DNA of 14,083 nt from Chloroflexota bacterium. Its GTDB lineage: Bacteria > Chloroflexota > Ktedonobacteria > Ktedonobacterales > Ktedonobacteraceae. The stretch's first letter is position 1; every line of letters starts with the position of its first letter. The notes under the pieces were generated by a model. The model did not search any database. It was not told the origin of the DNA and saw nothing but the letters and a program-made list of their open reading frames with translations. A program made the position numbers and the translations under genes. The stretch spans positions 1 to 14,083 of the forward strand of contig CADDZH010000126.1 in NCBI GenBank assembly GCA_902812455.1. Direction: 5' to 3'. Shown here piece after piece: positions 7,742 through 13,230 of the stretch.

Positions 7742-8911
7742 CTATGAGCCTTGCATCTCTTTCAGTGCTCTCACCAGGGTATCGATTTCCTCCTCGGTGT
7801 TGTAAAAGCCGGTTGAGATGCGCAGGGAGTCCATTGTTGGGATGTTGCGGATAAGGATGTTATATTGCTCGCTCAAGCGTTTCACAACTGCTGCCGTGTC
7901 CTGGCCTTCGAGCTTGAAGGCGATCAGGCCGCTGGTCCCTGGCTTTGGTGTCAGCATAGTCACGCCTGGAACGTCCTGGAGCTTATAGTAGGCATAGCGA
8001 TGGAGCGAGGCAATATGCTCGAAGAGCCACTGATAGCCAACGGTCTCTTCTAGCCACTTGAGCACGGCGCACTGCCCTGCCAGCGACGGCGTTTGCCTGC
8101 CGCCCAGCTCGAAACGCTGCGCGCCATCCACCAATGCCCACTCGACGTCATCTTCGTGTTTCGTTGAAAAGTAACCAACATATGTTGGTGAGACTTGATG
8201 TAACGCCTCGTGGCTCACATACAACGCGCCTCTGCCATCAGGCCCGCAGAGCCATTTTTGCATGGGAATAGCGTAAAAGTCTACGCCAAGCGCCTTCACA
8301 TCGACAGGAATTGCTCCCGCCGATTGGGCGCCATCAATCAGCACCGGGATACCGGCATCGCGACCCAGCGCTGCAACTTCGCTGACGTTCAGGACGGCAC
8401 CTGTCGTCCAGGTGACATGCGAAAGTACAATCAGGCGTGTTCGCGGCGTCATTTGCTCAGCAATGGCTTTGCGCGCTAGCACTTCCGCTCTCGGCCCGAG
8501 GTCTGCAATGCGAAGTACGACCCCGTAGCGTTCTCCTATCTGGTAAAGAGGAGCGAGCGCGCTGATATGCTCGTGATTGGTTGTAATAACCTCGTCGCCT
8601 TCGCGCCAGTTGATTCCGTAAGTGATAATATTCATTCCCTCGCCGGTGCTGTCGGTCAGGGCAATCTCGCTGGCATCCGCGTTAAGCAGGCGAGCAACAC
8701 TGCCACGAGCGTTCTCGTAGATTGCACTCATAGTTGCCCATGCCTCGGTGCCGATACGCCCATGGGTGTGCTCAAATTGCAGGCATTCGTGCATGGCCTG
8801 GATCACGCAGGCCGGCAGCGGGCCAAATGTTCCGGTATTGAGGTAGATATGTGCCGTAGTGGCTGGCATTTCCTGCCGGATTTGCTGGATGTGTGTCTGG
8901 TCGGACAACAC
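7742..8911 (-). CDS. Class V PLP-dependent aminotransferase/desulfurase-like enzyme
   Basis: A fold-type I, class V PLP enzyme of 389 residues, related to cysteine desulfurases, isopenicillin N epimerase and EgtE-like lyases. TDSTGEGMN (86-94) forms the phosphate-binding turn. LIDGAQSAG (191-199) supplies D193 for the pyridine nitrogen. MQKWLCGPDG (217-226) carries the internal-aldimine lysine K219. LRIS (363-366) supplies the likely carboxylate-binding R364. The frame is open upstream into the repeat at 8934-8962, but I place the start at GTG 8911, just after AAAGGAG. TTG at 8908 has the better spacing (7 bp against 4) and is the alternative. No mobile-loop Cys typical of NifS/IscS is evident, so a simple cysteine desulfurase role is unlikely. 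It is the first gene of a two-gene operon with the APH-type kinase. The reaction is undetermined. Confidence 0.85.
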   Translation of the reverse strand: MLSDQTHIQQIRQEMPATTAHIYLNTGTFGPLPACVIQAMHECLQFEHTHGRIGTEAWATMSAIYENARGSVARLLNADASEIALTDSTGEGMNIITYGINWREGDEVITTNHEHISALAPLYQIGERYGVVLRIADLGPRAEVLARKAIAEQMTPRTRLIVLSHVTWTTGAVLNVSEVAALGRDAGIPVLIDGAQSAGAIPVDVKALGVDFYAIPMQKWLCGPDGRGALYVSHEALHQVSPTYVGYFSTKHEDDVEWALVDGAQRFELGGRQTPSLAGQCAVLKWLEETVGYQWLFEHIASLHRYAYYKLQDVPGVTMLTPKPGTSGLIAFKLEGQDTAAVVKRLSEQYNILIRNIPTMDSLRISTGFYNTEEEIDTLVRALKEMQGS

Positions 8912-8933
8912 AGAACTCCTTTGACAGTAAACT

Positions 8934-8962
8934 CCTGGCCCCCACAAGGGAGGCCACTACAT
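8934..8962. repeat. REP-like palindrome, copy A of an identical 29-bp pair
   Basis: TGGCC (8936-8940) pairs with GGCCA (8952-8956). A C-A mismatch and a CC/GG pair lead to the loop ACAAG (8944-8948). CTAC follows at 8957-8960. Loop, stem length and tail match the other family members although the stem bases differ. Copy B at 9003-9031 is identical over 29 bp. Confidence 0.75.
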
Positions 8963-8965
8963 TTT

Positions 8966-9066
8966 ACTAGTACTGCGTCAATGTTCATGTGATCGATGGA
9001 TGCCTGGCCCCCACAAGGGAGGCCACTACATCTCACCAGTCACATGAAGCTTGACGCAGTACTAGT
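8966..9066. mobile_element. 101-bp inverted-repeat element enclosing a REP copy (MITE-like)
   Basis: The left arm (8966-8992) and right arm (9040-9066) are 27-bp inverted repeats matching at 25 positions. The outer 16 bp, starting ACTAGTACTGCGTCAA, match perfectly. The 47-bp interior contains REP-like copy B. I see no transposase and no clear target duplication at the borders, so mobility is inferred from structure alone. The arms may instead be regulator sites. Confidence 0.5.
9003..9031. repeat. REP-like palindrome, copy B of an identical 29-bp pair
   Basis: Identical over 29 bp to 8934-8962 and offset by 69 bp in the same orientation. It forms the same hairpin with loop ACAAG and tail CTAC (9026-9029). 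It sits between the arms of the 27-bp inverted repeat. Confidence 0.75.
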
Positions 9067-9090
9067 CATGTGAAAGTTGACAGAGTAGTA
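9039..9090. repeat. Two adjacent degenerate 26-bp direct units
   Basis: Units 9039-9064 and 9065-9090 both follow the pattern GTCA--TGAA--TTGAC--AGTA-TA and match at 19 of 26 positions. The first unit is also the right arm of the 27-bp inverted repeat, so a third, inverted copy exists near 8967-8992. Confidence 0.5.
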
Positions 9091-9259
9091 ACTACTATTC
9101 AGTAATATAGTTCATTCTGGGGAGATTGACCAATGCTTTTAGCATAGAGGTTCCCCCAAAAATCGGATAGTGTTGGTGAAGAGGGGCGTTTCATAACTCG
9201 GAATCCTTTCCCAAAGGGGAGCTAGGATATGCTTTGTTCTTCTCTCATCCTCGAGTTGT

Positions 9260-10147
9260 TTAAACGAGCACTGCTAGCTGCTTGCACACCGCCTGCCCAT
9301 AGTCAGTCTGCGCAAAGAGTGCGCGCAGTTCCTCGAAGCGGGCGTCAGCTTGCGTGGTGAGCGTGGCGATCTGGTCCAGCAGCCCGAGATCAGCGCTGGT
9401 CAACTCGGCTTCGGGCTTGCTAATCAGCTCGCCCCAATCGTCGCAGCCCAGCACTTCGCATTTATTGAGATAGGCAAAGTCATGCAGGAGCGCATAGCGA
9501 ATCGGCGGCATACCCCTGTCTATATCGCTGTCGCCAAAGTCCTGTGGATCGAGTTCGCCAGCCCGGCAGCGCTGCCAGACCTCGCCAGCCAGCCAGAAAG
9601 GGTCGCCAGGGCCTATGTCCAATGTGTCAAAGGTGAGGTTGCGGCCAGCCCGTTGGATCTCATCGATCATCGAATCAACGCGCACCCAACGCTGCTGAGC
9701 CTCGTACCAATATTCTGTAATGCGATGGTCGACGGCGTAAGCTGGCGCGAAGTAGCCGCCAAAACCAACTCTTGCGCGTGCTGGGATACCCTGCTGGCGC
9801 AGCATTGAGGCCAGCAAGACCGCATAATTGCGACAGATCACGCCAATTCGTAAGACGGGTGGCCGTGCTACGGTCAGCGGTGCGGTGTAGCGAACCTGAA
9901 TACGCTCGATGAGGTCTTCCATGCGCCGTGCCCCAAATGGCCCGAATGGCTCGTTGTCAATTTCCTCCGGGTCAACGTGATACAGGTCGCGTAAAAGCGC
10001 GACGTAAGGTGGGATAAGCAGCCCTTGCACAACCCGCACGAGGCCGGGCACGTCGCGGGGCAACTCCTCGTAGAGCGCTGCATACTTCCCTGGATCGGTA
10101 GACGCACTGTGTTCGCGATAATACTGAAGTACCTGAGTTGCATCCAT
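9260..10147 (-). CDS. Transglutaminase-like (cysteine protease fold) domain protein
   Basis: A 295-residue protein with a transglutaminase-like core. The region at about 101-131 reads IGVICRNYAVLLASML and then GIPARARVGFGGYF, with C105 as nucleophile. VDHRITEYWYEAQQRW follows with H141, and VRVDSM supplies D158, completing a Cys-His-Asp triad in the usual order. No signal peptide or membrane segment is visible, so it is probably cytoplasmic. Bacterial members of this superfamily act as proteases, amidases or peptide-linking enzymes, and the sequence does not say which. I start it at ATG 10147 (MDATQVLQYY), after AAAGGAA. An in-frame TTG or ATG start further upstream would add about 13 residues with no better ribosome site. 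A small hairpin (GAAGCA 10180-10185 with TGCTTC 10193-10198) lies in the leader. Gaps of several hundred bp on both sides suggest it is monocistronic. Confidence 0.85.
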   Translation of the reverse strand: MDATQVLQYYREHSASTDPGKYAALYEELPRDVPGLVRVVQGLLIPPYVALLRDLYHVDPEEIDNEPFGPFGARRMEDLIERIQVRYTAPLTVARPPVLRIGVICRNYAVLLASMLRQQGIPARARVGFGGYFAPAYAVDHRITEYWYEAQQRWVRVDSMIDEIQRAGRNLTFDTLDIGPGDPFWLAGEVWQRCRAGELDPQDFGDSDIDRGMPPIRYALLHDFAYLNKCEVLGCDDWGELISKPEAELTSADLGLLDQIATLTTQADARFEELRALFAQTDYGQAVCKQLAVLV

Positions 10148-10413
10148 AACAGGTTCCTTTCCTGCACATAAGTGATGAAGAAGCATAATCTCTGCTTCAT
10201 AAAGGACGGGTGATAGTTTACATGATACACCCTTCTACCTGACATCTGCTGTCATATTTGGCTCGGATGATGTTGAGGCGGAGGAGATGAAGGCGATTTT
10301 CGTCATGCCAGTAAAGAGAGTGCGACAGTTGGGACAGAAGTGGGCGGTATCAGGGACGGGAGGCTATTTGCAAAGGTAGGTTTGTTGGGGTGAATGAGGA
10401 GCGAGAAGGCGCG

Positions 10414-10464
10414 AGGGCAAGTGCAAGACCCCCACACCGCATCCCCACTACTCCTTGCCCCTAA
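10414..10464. repeat. Possible REP-like copy interrupted in its right arm
   Basis: AGGGCAAG (10414-10421) precedes a GCAAG loop-like motif (10423-10427). The matching arm CTTGCCCCT appears only at 10454-10462, followed by TAA in place of TAC. About 25 bp of C-rich sequence separates loop and arm, as if inserted. Family membership is tentative. Confidence 0.35.
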
Positions 10465-10469
10465 TGATT

Positions 10470-10572
10470 TTTGACAACCGAAACAGGGAATAAGGAGCTC
10501 CCTCTCGTGGAATCCCGGGCAGGACAGGCACAAGGCACTGTCCCTACAGCCTTTCCTCATTCGGTTGTCAAA
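10470..10572. mobile_element. 103-bp segment with 13-bp perfect inverted repeats enclosing a REP copy
   Basis: TTTGACAACCGAA (10470-10482) is repeated inverted at 10560-10572 without mismatch. The 77-bp interior contains the REP-like hairpin at 10521-10547. Size and layout match the segment at 8966-9066 although the arm sequences differ. There is no transposase, and mobility is inferred from structure. Confidence 0.45.
10520..10547. repeat. REP-like palindrome with one bulge
   Basis: GGACAG (10522-10527) pairs with CTGTCC (10538-10543) and GC (10528-10529) with GC (10535-10536), around the loop ACAAG (10530-10534). A10537 is bulged and CTAC follows at 10544-10547. It differs from the copy at 1601 by a G-C to C-G swap at the pair next to the loop, so pairing is conserved. 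Confidence 0.7.
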
Positions 10573-10631
10573 GTCCATCGGGCGACGATCCGCTTCCGAG
10601 GCGTGTTCACGGAACAACCTACCCTTGTGAA

Positions 10632-10652
10632 GACCCTTGCGGTCGCCCTGGC
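10632..10652. repeat. Truncated REP-like hairpin in opposite orientation
   Basis: Read on the minus strand it is GGGCGACC, loop GCAAG, then GGTC, where similarity ends. Four of the eight stem pairs remain and the CTAC tail is missing. The left arm is identical to that at 1554-1570. Confidence 0.45.
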
Positions 10653-10681
10653 AAACACGCCCAGTTCATTGGCATTGAGCT

Positions 10682-10957
10682 TTAGAATGCTCGCTGTTGA
10701 TAGGGCTGCTGGTATGGCTGGGAGGCGTAGTAGGGCTGCCCGAACATGACACGGCGGCGCGTTTGGCCAAACAGCAGGTAGATCAGGGGGCCAATTACCG
10801 GCGTTGACCAGATCACGACCAGCCAGAGGATGGTAGCCGCAGGTGAATGTTCATCCTCAAACACCATGACTGTCTCGATGATATGCCCGAGGATGGGTAC
10901 AAAGACGATAACCAGAAACAGTAGTGAATTCATGACACAACCGCGATTTCCTGACAT
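10682..10957 (-). CDS. Small PLDc_N-type membrane protein
   Basis: A 91-residue protein with two transmembrane helices (about 10-32 and 41-63). The second contains PVIGPLIYLLFG, the hallmark of the PLDc_N domain found at the N-terminus of cardiolipin synthases and as stand-alone small proteins. There is no catalytic HKD domain, so it is not itself a phospholipase. The tail after LLFGQTRRR is short and repetitive in Tyr, Gln and Pro (PYQQPYQQ). The start at 10957 has AGAAAGG about 11 bp upstream. An internal ATG at 10933 (MNSLLFLVIV) would give 83 residues and is equally plausible. The start lies 16 bp after the tnpB stop on the same strand, so the mobile element probably displaced the native promoter, or the gene is now read from it. 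Function unknown. Confidence 0.75.
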   Translation of the reverse strand: MSGNRGCVMNSLLFLVIVFVPILGHIIETVMVFEDEHSPAATILWLVVIWSTPVIGPLIYLLFGQTRRRVMFGQPYYASQPYQQPYQQRAF

Positions 10958-10973
10958 GTATCTTGCTGCCTTT

Positions 10974-12179
10974 CTAAACGTGTTGAGACGTATTGATTAC
11001 GGTGAAAACAGCCGCACACCGCGTAGCATCGGCTACGTGTGGCCCTAGCCGGGCAAAGTACCGGGAAAGGATATTGATCGCGCTGTTCTCATCTCGATCA
11101 AGCACCAATCCACACTCGGTACACATATACGTCCGCTTGTAGAGGGGCATGGGCTGTACATGCCCACAGCCTGAACAAGCCTTTGACGTATTTCTCTCAT
11201 CTAGGAATACCAGTTCTTTCCCCTTGAGCACACATTTGTAGACCAGCATCTGGACAAAGCCGTAGAGTCCCCACTCATTGAGCACGGCTCGGTTCAGGTG
11301 CTTATTCCGTTCCTGATGCGCTTTCATGACCATCTGCCGTTGGGAAAGATCACCGATGACAACAGTTCTCTCAACCAGTTTGCCAGCGATGAGATGCGAT
11401 GCTTTATGCAGACAGTCCTTTTGCTTGCGCCGTTTCTTCTCGGAAACGCGCTTGTAGACTCGACTCAGGTAGAGATAGCGCCGGGACTTCTTCTTGCACT
11501 TGTCCCTCTTCGAGCGAATCTTGTCGAGTTGTTTATTGTACCAACGAGCGCCTTTGAAACCGCCTACATGATAGACCTTGCCCTGTTCATTCATGCCCGT
11601 TGCAAGCGTCTTGATCCCCAGATCAAACGCCACAACTGCTCCGGCTTGCCGTTCCTGTTCCTGCGCTCGGTAGCTGAATGAGGCGTAGTAGTTGCCCCGT
11701 GCATCTCTGGAGATGGCAACCTCACGGAAACCAGCCGGTGGCTGTTCGGTGAGGCGTGCCATGATATTCGGGAAGCGCTTGTGTTTGCCCTTGCTACCCG
11801 TTGGCAGGATGAGAACGTTCCCCATGATCTTGAGGTACATGGCGGGATAGCAGAGGGTGAAAAAGTTATGGCGCGGGCGCACACGAGGAAAGCCTGGCTT
11901 CTCTCCTGCGAGCACTCGCCGGAAAAAGGCTTGCATGGCATTGTCCAGGCGATAGAACACCTCATGTAAGAGCTTGCCATAGACCCAATCGAGTTCAGGA
12001 TCATACTGCTTGCTCTCTTGCAACGTCTTCTTTGCCATATAGACGCCTGGCCATTGCTCACTGTTCCGCAGGCGCATGACCCACCAGTTGTAGAGGCCGC
12101 GACACTTGGCCTGCATGAACTCAAGCGCCTCTGCCTCTTCCTTGGTGACTTCAAGCCTGATCTTTTTGGTCAGCAGCAT
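10974..12179 (-). CDS. tnpB: TnpB RNA-guided nuclease with a shifted RuvC-II glutamate
   Basis: TnpB proteins are RNA-guided DNA nucleases of IS200/IS605 and IS607 elements that cut donor sites and help the element persist. This one has 401 residues, typical for the family. RuvC-I is VVAFDLGIKTLATG with D186. RuvC-II reads RTVVIGDLSQ, with Gly276 where the canonical catalytic Glu sits. The zinc finger has C335, C338, C353 and C356. RuvC-III is LDRDENSAINI (360-370) with D361/D363. E328 in FLDERNTSKACSGCG, 52 residues after G276, fits the alternative glutamate described for rearranged TnpB and Fanzor proteins. The ATG at 12179 begins MLLTKKIRLEV. The frame is open further upstream, but that part is out of frame with the small RHH-like gene and lacks family similarity. 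It overlaps that gene by 29 bp and probably depends on its promoter. Confidence 0.92.
   Translation of the reverse strand: MLLTKKIRLEVTKEEAEALEFMQAKCRGLYNWWVMRLRNSEQWPGVYMAKKTLQESKQYDPELDWVYGKLLHEVFYRLDNAMQAFFRRVLAGEKPGFPRVRPRHNFFTLCYPAMYLKIMGNVLILPTGSKGKHKRFPNIMARLTEQPPAGFREVAISRDARGNYYASFSYRAQEQERQAGAVVAFDLGIKTLATGMNEQGKVYHVGGFKGARWYNKQLDKIRSKRDKCKKKSRRYLYLSRVYKRVSEKKRRKQKDCLHKASHLIAGKLVERTVVIGDLSQRQMVMKAHQERNKHLNRAVLNEWGLYGFVQMLVYKCVLKGKELVFLDERNTSKACSGCGHVQPMPLYKRTYMCTECGLVLDRDENSAINILSRYFARLGPHVADATRCAAVFTVINTSQHV
10975..11045 (-). ncRNA. Candidate omega-RNA scaffold at the tnpB 3' end
   Basis: TnpB guide RNAs usually overlap the last part of tnpB and run past its stop. Here a hairpin CACAC(cgc)GTAGC / GCTACGTGTG (11015-11041, four-base loop) lies 39 bp before the stop. 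A smaller GGTGA/CAGCC-type hairpin with a four-base loop follows. The exact limits and the guide boundary cannot be set from one copy. Confidence 0.3.
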
Positions 12180-12339
12180 TGCGCTTGTCTCCTTCCCGTT
12201 GCAAGCGTTGCAGTTCTTGCCGGACCAGCTCATCCAGAAGCTCAAGGCCACGCTTTCCAGCAAGAGCAGCGGCAATGCGTAGGTTCCGCTGTGTTGTGCG
12301 TAGGACACGCATATGCGCATATCTCTCTTTGTCTTCCAT
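12151..12339 (-). CDS. Ribbon-helix-helix-like small protein coupled to tnpB
   Basis: A 62-residue basic protein. Residues 9-19 could form a beta strand (HMRVLRTTQRN). Helix A follows (NLRIAAALAG), then the turn KRG and helix B (LELLDELVRQELQRLQ). This is the pattern of the ribbon-helix-helix (Arc/CopG-like) DNA-binding fold, ending in a charged tail. A role as regulator of the element or as antitoxin-like accessory is inference. The last 29 bp overlap the start of tnpB in another frame, which suggests translational coupling. The ATG at 12337-12339 has no ribosome site. A near-consensus promoter places its expected start point on the A of this ATG, so the transcript is probably leaderless. 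A later ATG (12312, residue 10) also lacks a good ribosome site. A 12-bp perfect palindrome, ATATGCGCATAT (12311-12322), lies inside the gene and could be an autoregulatory site. Confidence 0.65.
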   Translation of the reverse strand: MEDKERYAHMRVLRTTQRNLRIAAALAGKRGLELLDELVRQELQRLQREGDKRNAADQKDQA

Positions 12340-12345
12340 GCATCA

Positions 12346-12374
12346 ATTGTATCGCATGGGTTACGAAGAGTCAA
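12346..12374 (-). promoter_or_regulatory. Strong sigma-70 type promoter for the RHH-tnpB pair
   Basis: On the minus strand TTGACT (12374-12369, 5/6) and TACAAT (12351-12346, 5/6) are spaced by exactly 17 bp. Six bases separate the -10 from the ATG of the small gene, so transcription should begin at or next to that A, giving a leaderless message. Confidence 0.7.
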
Positions 12375-12376
12375 GC

Positions 12377-12444
12377 AGGAGCAAGATGCTTGAAAAGCAC
12401 ATGTTTGAACACGTTTTCGTACATTTTCAAGCATTGTTGCTCCT
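12377..12444. repeat. Long stem-loop at the 5' side of the TnpB element
   Basis: AGGAGCAA (12377-12384) and ATGCTTGAAAA (12386-12396) pair with TTTTCAAGCAT (12424-12434) and TTGCTCCT (12437-12444). This gives 19 base pairs with one small internal bulge and a 27-nt loop. It begins 3 bp upstream of the -35 box. It could be the left-end structure recognised by a trans-acting TnpA, or a transcription barrier. Confidence 0.6.
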
Positions 12445-12686
12445 TATGCTCTTGTATAATGCTTTTCTCATTGACTTATACCAAATCCGTTTAGAAAGTG
12501 ATTCAGGGACACCCCAAACCCGGCAAAGGACTGCGTCCTCTGCACTCCTGCTCCTTGTCCATCCTATAGTACGTACTTGGTATGTGCTGTGTTGCATTGT
12601 GTTTGATCGTGATATAGCTCATGCAAAATAGCTTGGCAATCAGCACAGTGAGGCGATATGATAAGGGATGAGGAGAGGTAGAGAAT

Positions 12687-13223
12687 ATGCGTATACGTAA
12701 TTACCGGCCGGTTGATATGCCAACTTTGATTGCAATACAGCAGCGAGCAGCCAGGGCAGATGGTCTTGATATCAAAATGCTTCCCGATCTTGAGGCATGG
12801 TTATCGACGCATGAATTCGAGGCGGAGCAGGACGTTTTTGTGATTACCGATGACGATGATGAACTGAATACCTGGGGGCAGGGAGAGACGCTGGAAGGGA
12901 TCGAGGGTGAAATTGCCGGCTTTACCATGCTTGAATTGCGGCAGGATAGAGATGGCTATCATTTTCTCTGCCAGGGGGCAGTTGATCCGCGATATCGAAG
13001 GCAGGGAGCCGGTCGTGCTTTATTGATCTGCGCGCTCAACCGAGCGCGCATCTGGTCAACTGAGGTTGAGTTTGAAGCCGAGCAGGAGGGCCGTCCTATC
13101 TACTTTGAAGCGCTACTGCCTGCGCACGATCCTGCCTCACCTCGCCTGGCTGCGAAATGTGGGATGCAGCCAGCCGGCGAACCGGCTCTGGATGGCATGG
13201 TACTATACCGGCGAGCATTATAA
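12687..13223 (+). CDS. GNAT-family N-acetyltransferase
   Basis: A 178-residue soluble protein of the GNAT fold, which transfers an acyl group from CoA to an amine or similar acceptor. It opens with MRIRNYRPVDMPTLIAIQQRA, the usual first strand and helix. GAVDPRYRRQGAGRALL (97-113) is motif A. RRQGAG (104-109) is the pyrophosphate-binding R/QxxGxG/A loop, followed by an alpha helix. The C-terminal part (about 150-178, SPRLAAKCGMQPAGE) is the typical late segment, where the acceptor rides against the last strands. The acidic stretch ITDDDDEL (53-60) sits in a loop between early strands. The substrate cannot be predicted. The ATG at 12687 is preceded by GAGGAGAGG about 9 bp away. The gene converges on thyX with a 7-bp gap and no visible terminator. 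Confidence 0.85.
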   Translation: MRIRNYRPVDMPTLIAIQQRAARADGLDIKMLPDLEAWLSTHEFEAEQDVFVITDDDDELNTWGQGETLEGIEGEIAGFTMLELRQDRDGYHFLCQGAVDPRYRRQGAGRALLICALNRARIWSTEVEFEAEQEGRPIYFEALLPAHDPASPRLAAKCGMQPAGEPALDGMVLYRRAL

Positions 13224-13230
13224 TATCTGC

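Larger units (their letters stand above)
8912..9259. other. Repeat-dense intergenic region
   Basis: These 348 bp lie between two leftward genes and carry no credible ORF. They hold the ribosome site of the PLP gene (8916-8923), two identical 29-bp REP-like repeats, a 27-bp inverted repeat pair and two tandem 26-bp units, which end at 9090. From 9091 to 9259 I see only a short CCTTT/AAAGG hairpin (9205-9217) with no T-run. I find no convincing promoter for the PLP gene here. Confidence 0.6.
10148..10681. other. Intergenic region with decayed and intact repeats
   Basis: This 534-bp gap holds three REP-family traces and a 103-bp inverted-repeat segment. Short open frames on both strands cross these repeats without a ribosome site or recognisable domain, so I do not call them genes. 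Apart from the leader hairpin of the transglutaminase gene, I recognise nothing in 10200-10410. Confidence 0.55.
10970..12498 (-). mobile_element. Solitary TnpB element (IS1341-like, IS200/IS605 superfamily), tentative limits
   Basis: The element comprises tnpB and an upstream small gene, with no TnpA transposase in the window. The limits proposed here are an 11-bp perfect inverted repeat: CTTTCTAAACG at 10970-10980 and CGTTTAGAAAG at 12488-12498. IS200/IS605 elements normally lack terminal inverted repeats and have subterminal hairpins, so these limits are a guess. Without TnpA the element would need a transposase in trans or be immobile. Confidence 0.55.
12340..12686. other. Intergenic region upstream of the TnpB element and the GNAT gene
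   Basis: These 347 bp hold the leaderless promoter, a long stem-loop (12377-12444), one arm of the proposed 11-bp inverted repeat (12488-12498) and a small AGGAC/GTCCT hairpin near 12526-12538. The remainder up to 12686 is the upstream region of the GNAT gene. I see only a weak promoter-like TTGCAT...TATAGC around 12591-12617. Confidence 0.5.

Noticed and set aside
8934..9031. CRISPR-like array from the two identical 29-bp repeats
   Set aside because: There are only two copies, the 40-bp spacer holds an inverted-repeat arm, and the repeat belongs to the REP-like family. No cas genes are present.
9205..9217. Terminator of the transglutaminase gene
   Set aside because: A five-bp stem with no T-run in the leftward direction is not enough to call it.
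10303..10749. Short open frames of 92-104 residues on both strands in the gap
   Set aside because: They translate straight through REP-like and inverted repeats and have no domain, no ribosome site and unlikely composition.
12180..12434. 85-residue N-terminal extension of tnpB in the same frame
   Set aside because: It runs through the RHH-like gene, the promoter and the long stem-loop, has no ribosome site, and lacks TnpB similarity. The ATG at 12179 begins the recognisable protein.
12018..12494. 158-residue plus-strand frame opposite the tnpB start
   Set aside because: Shadow of tnpB and the RHH-like gene on the other strand, with no independent support.
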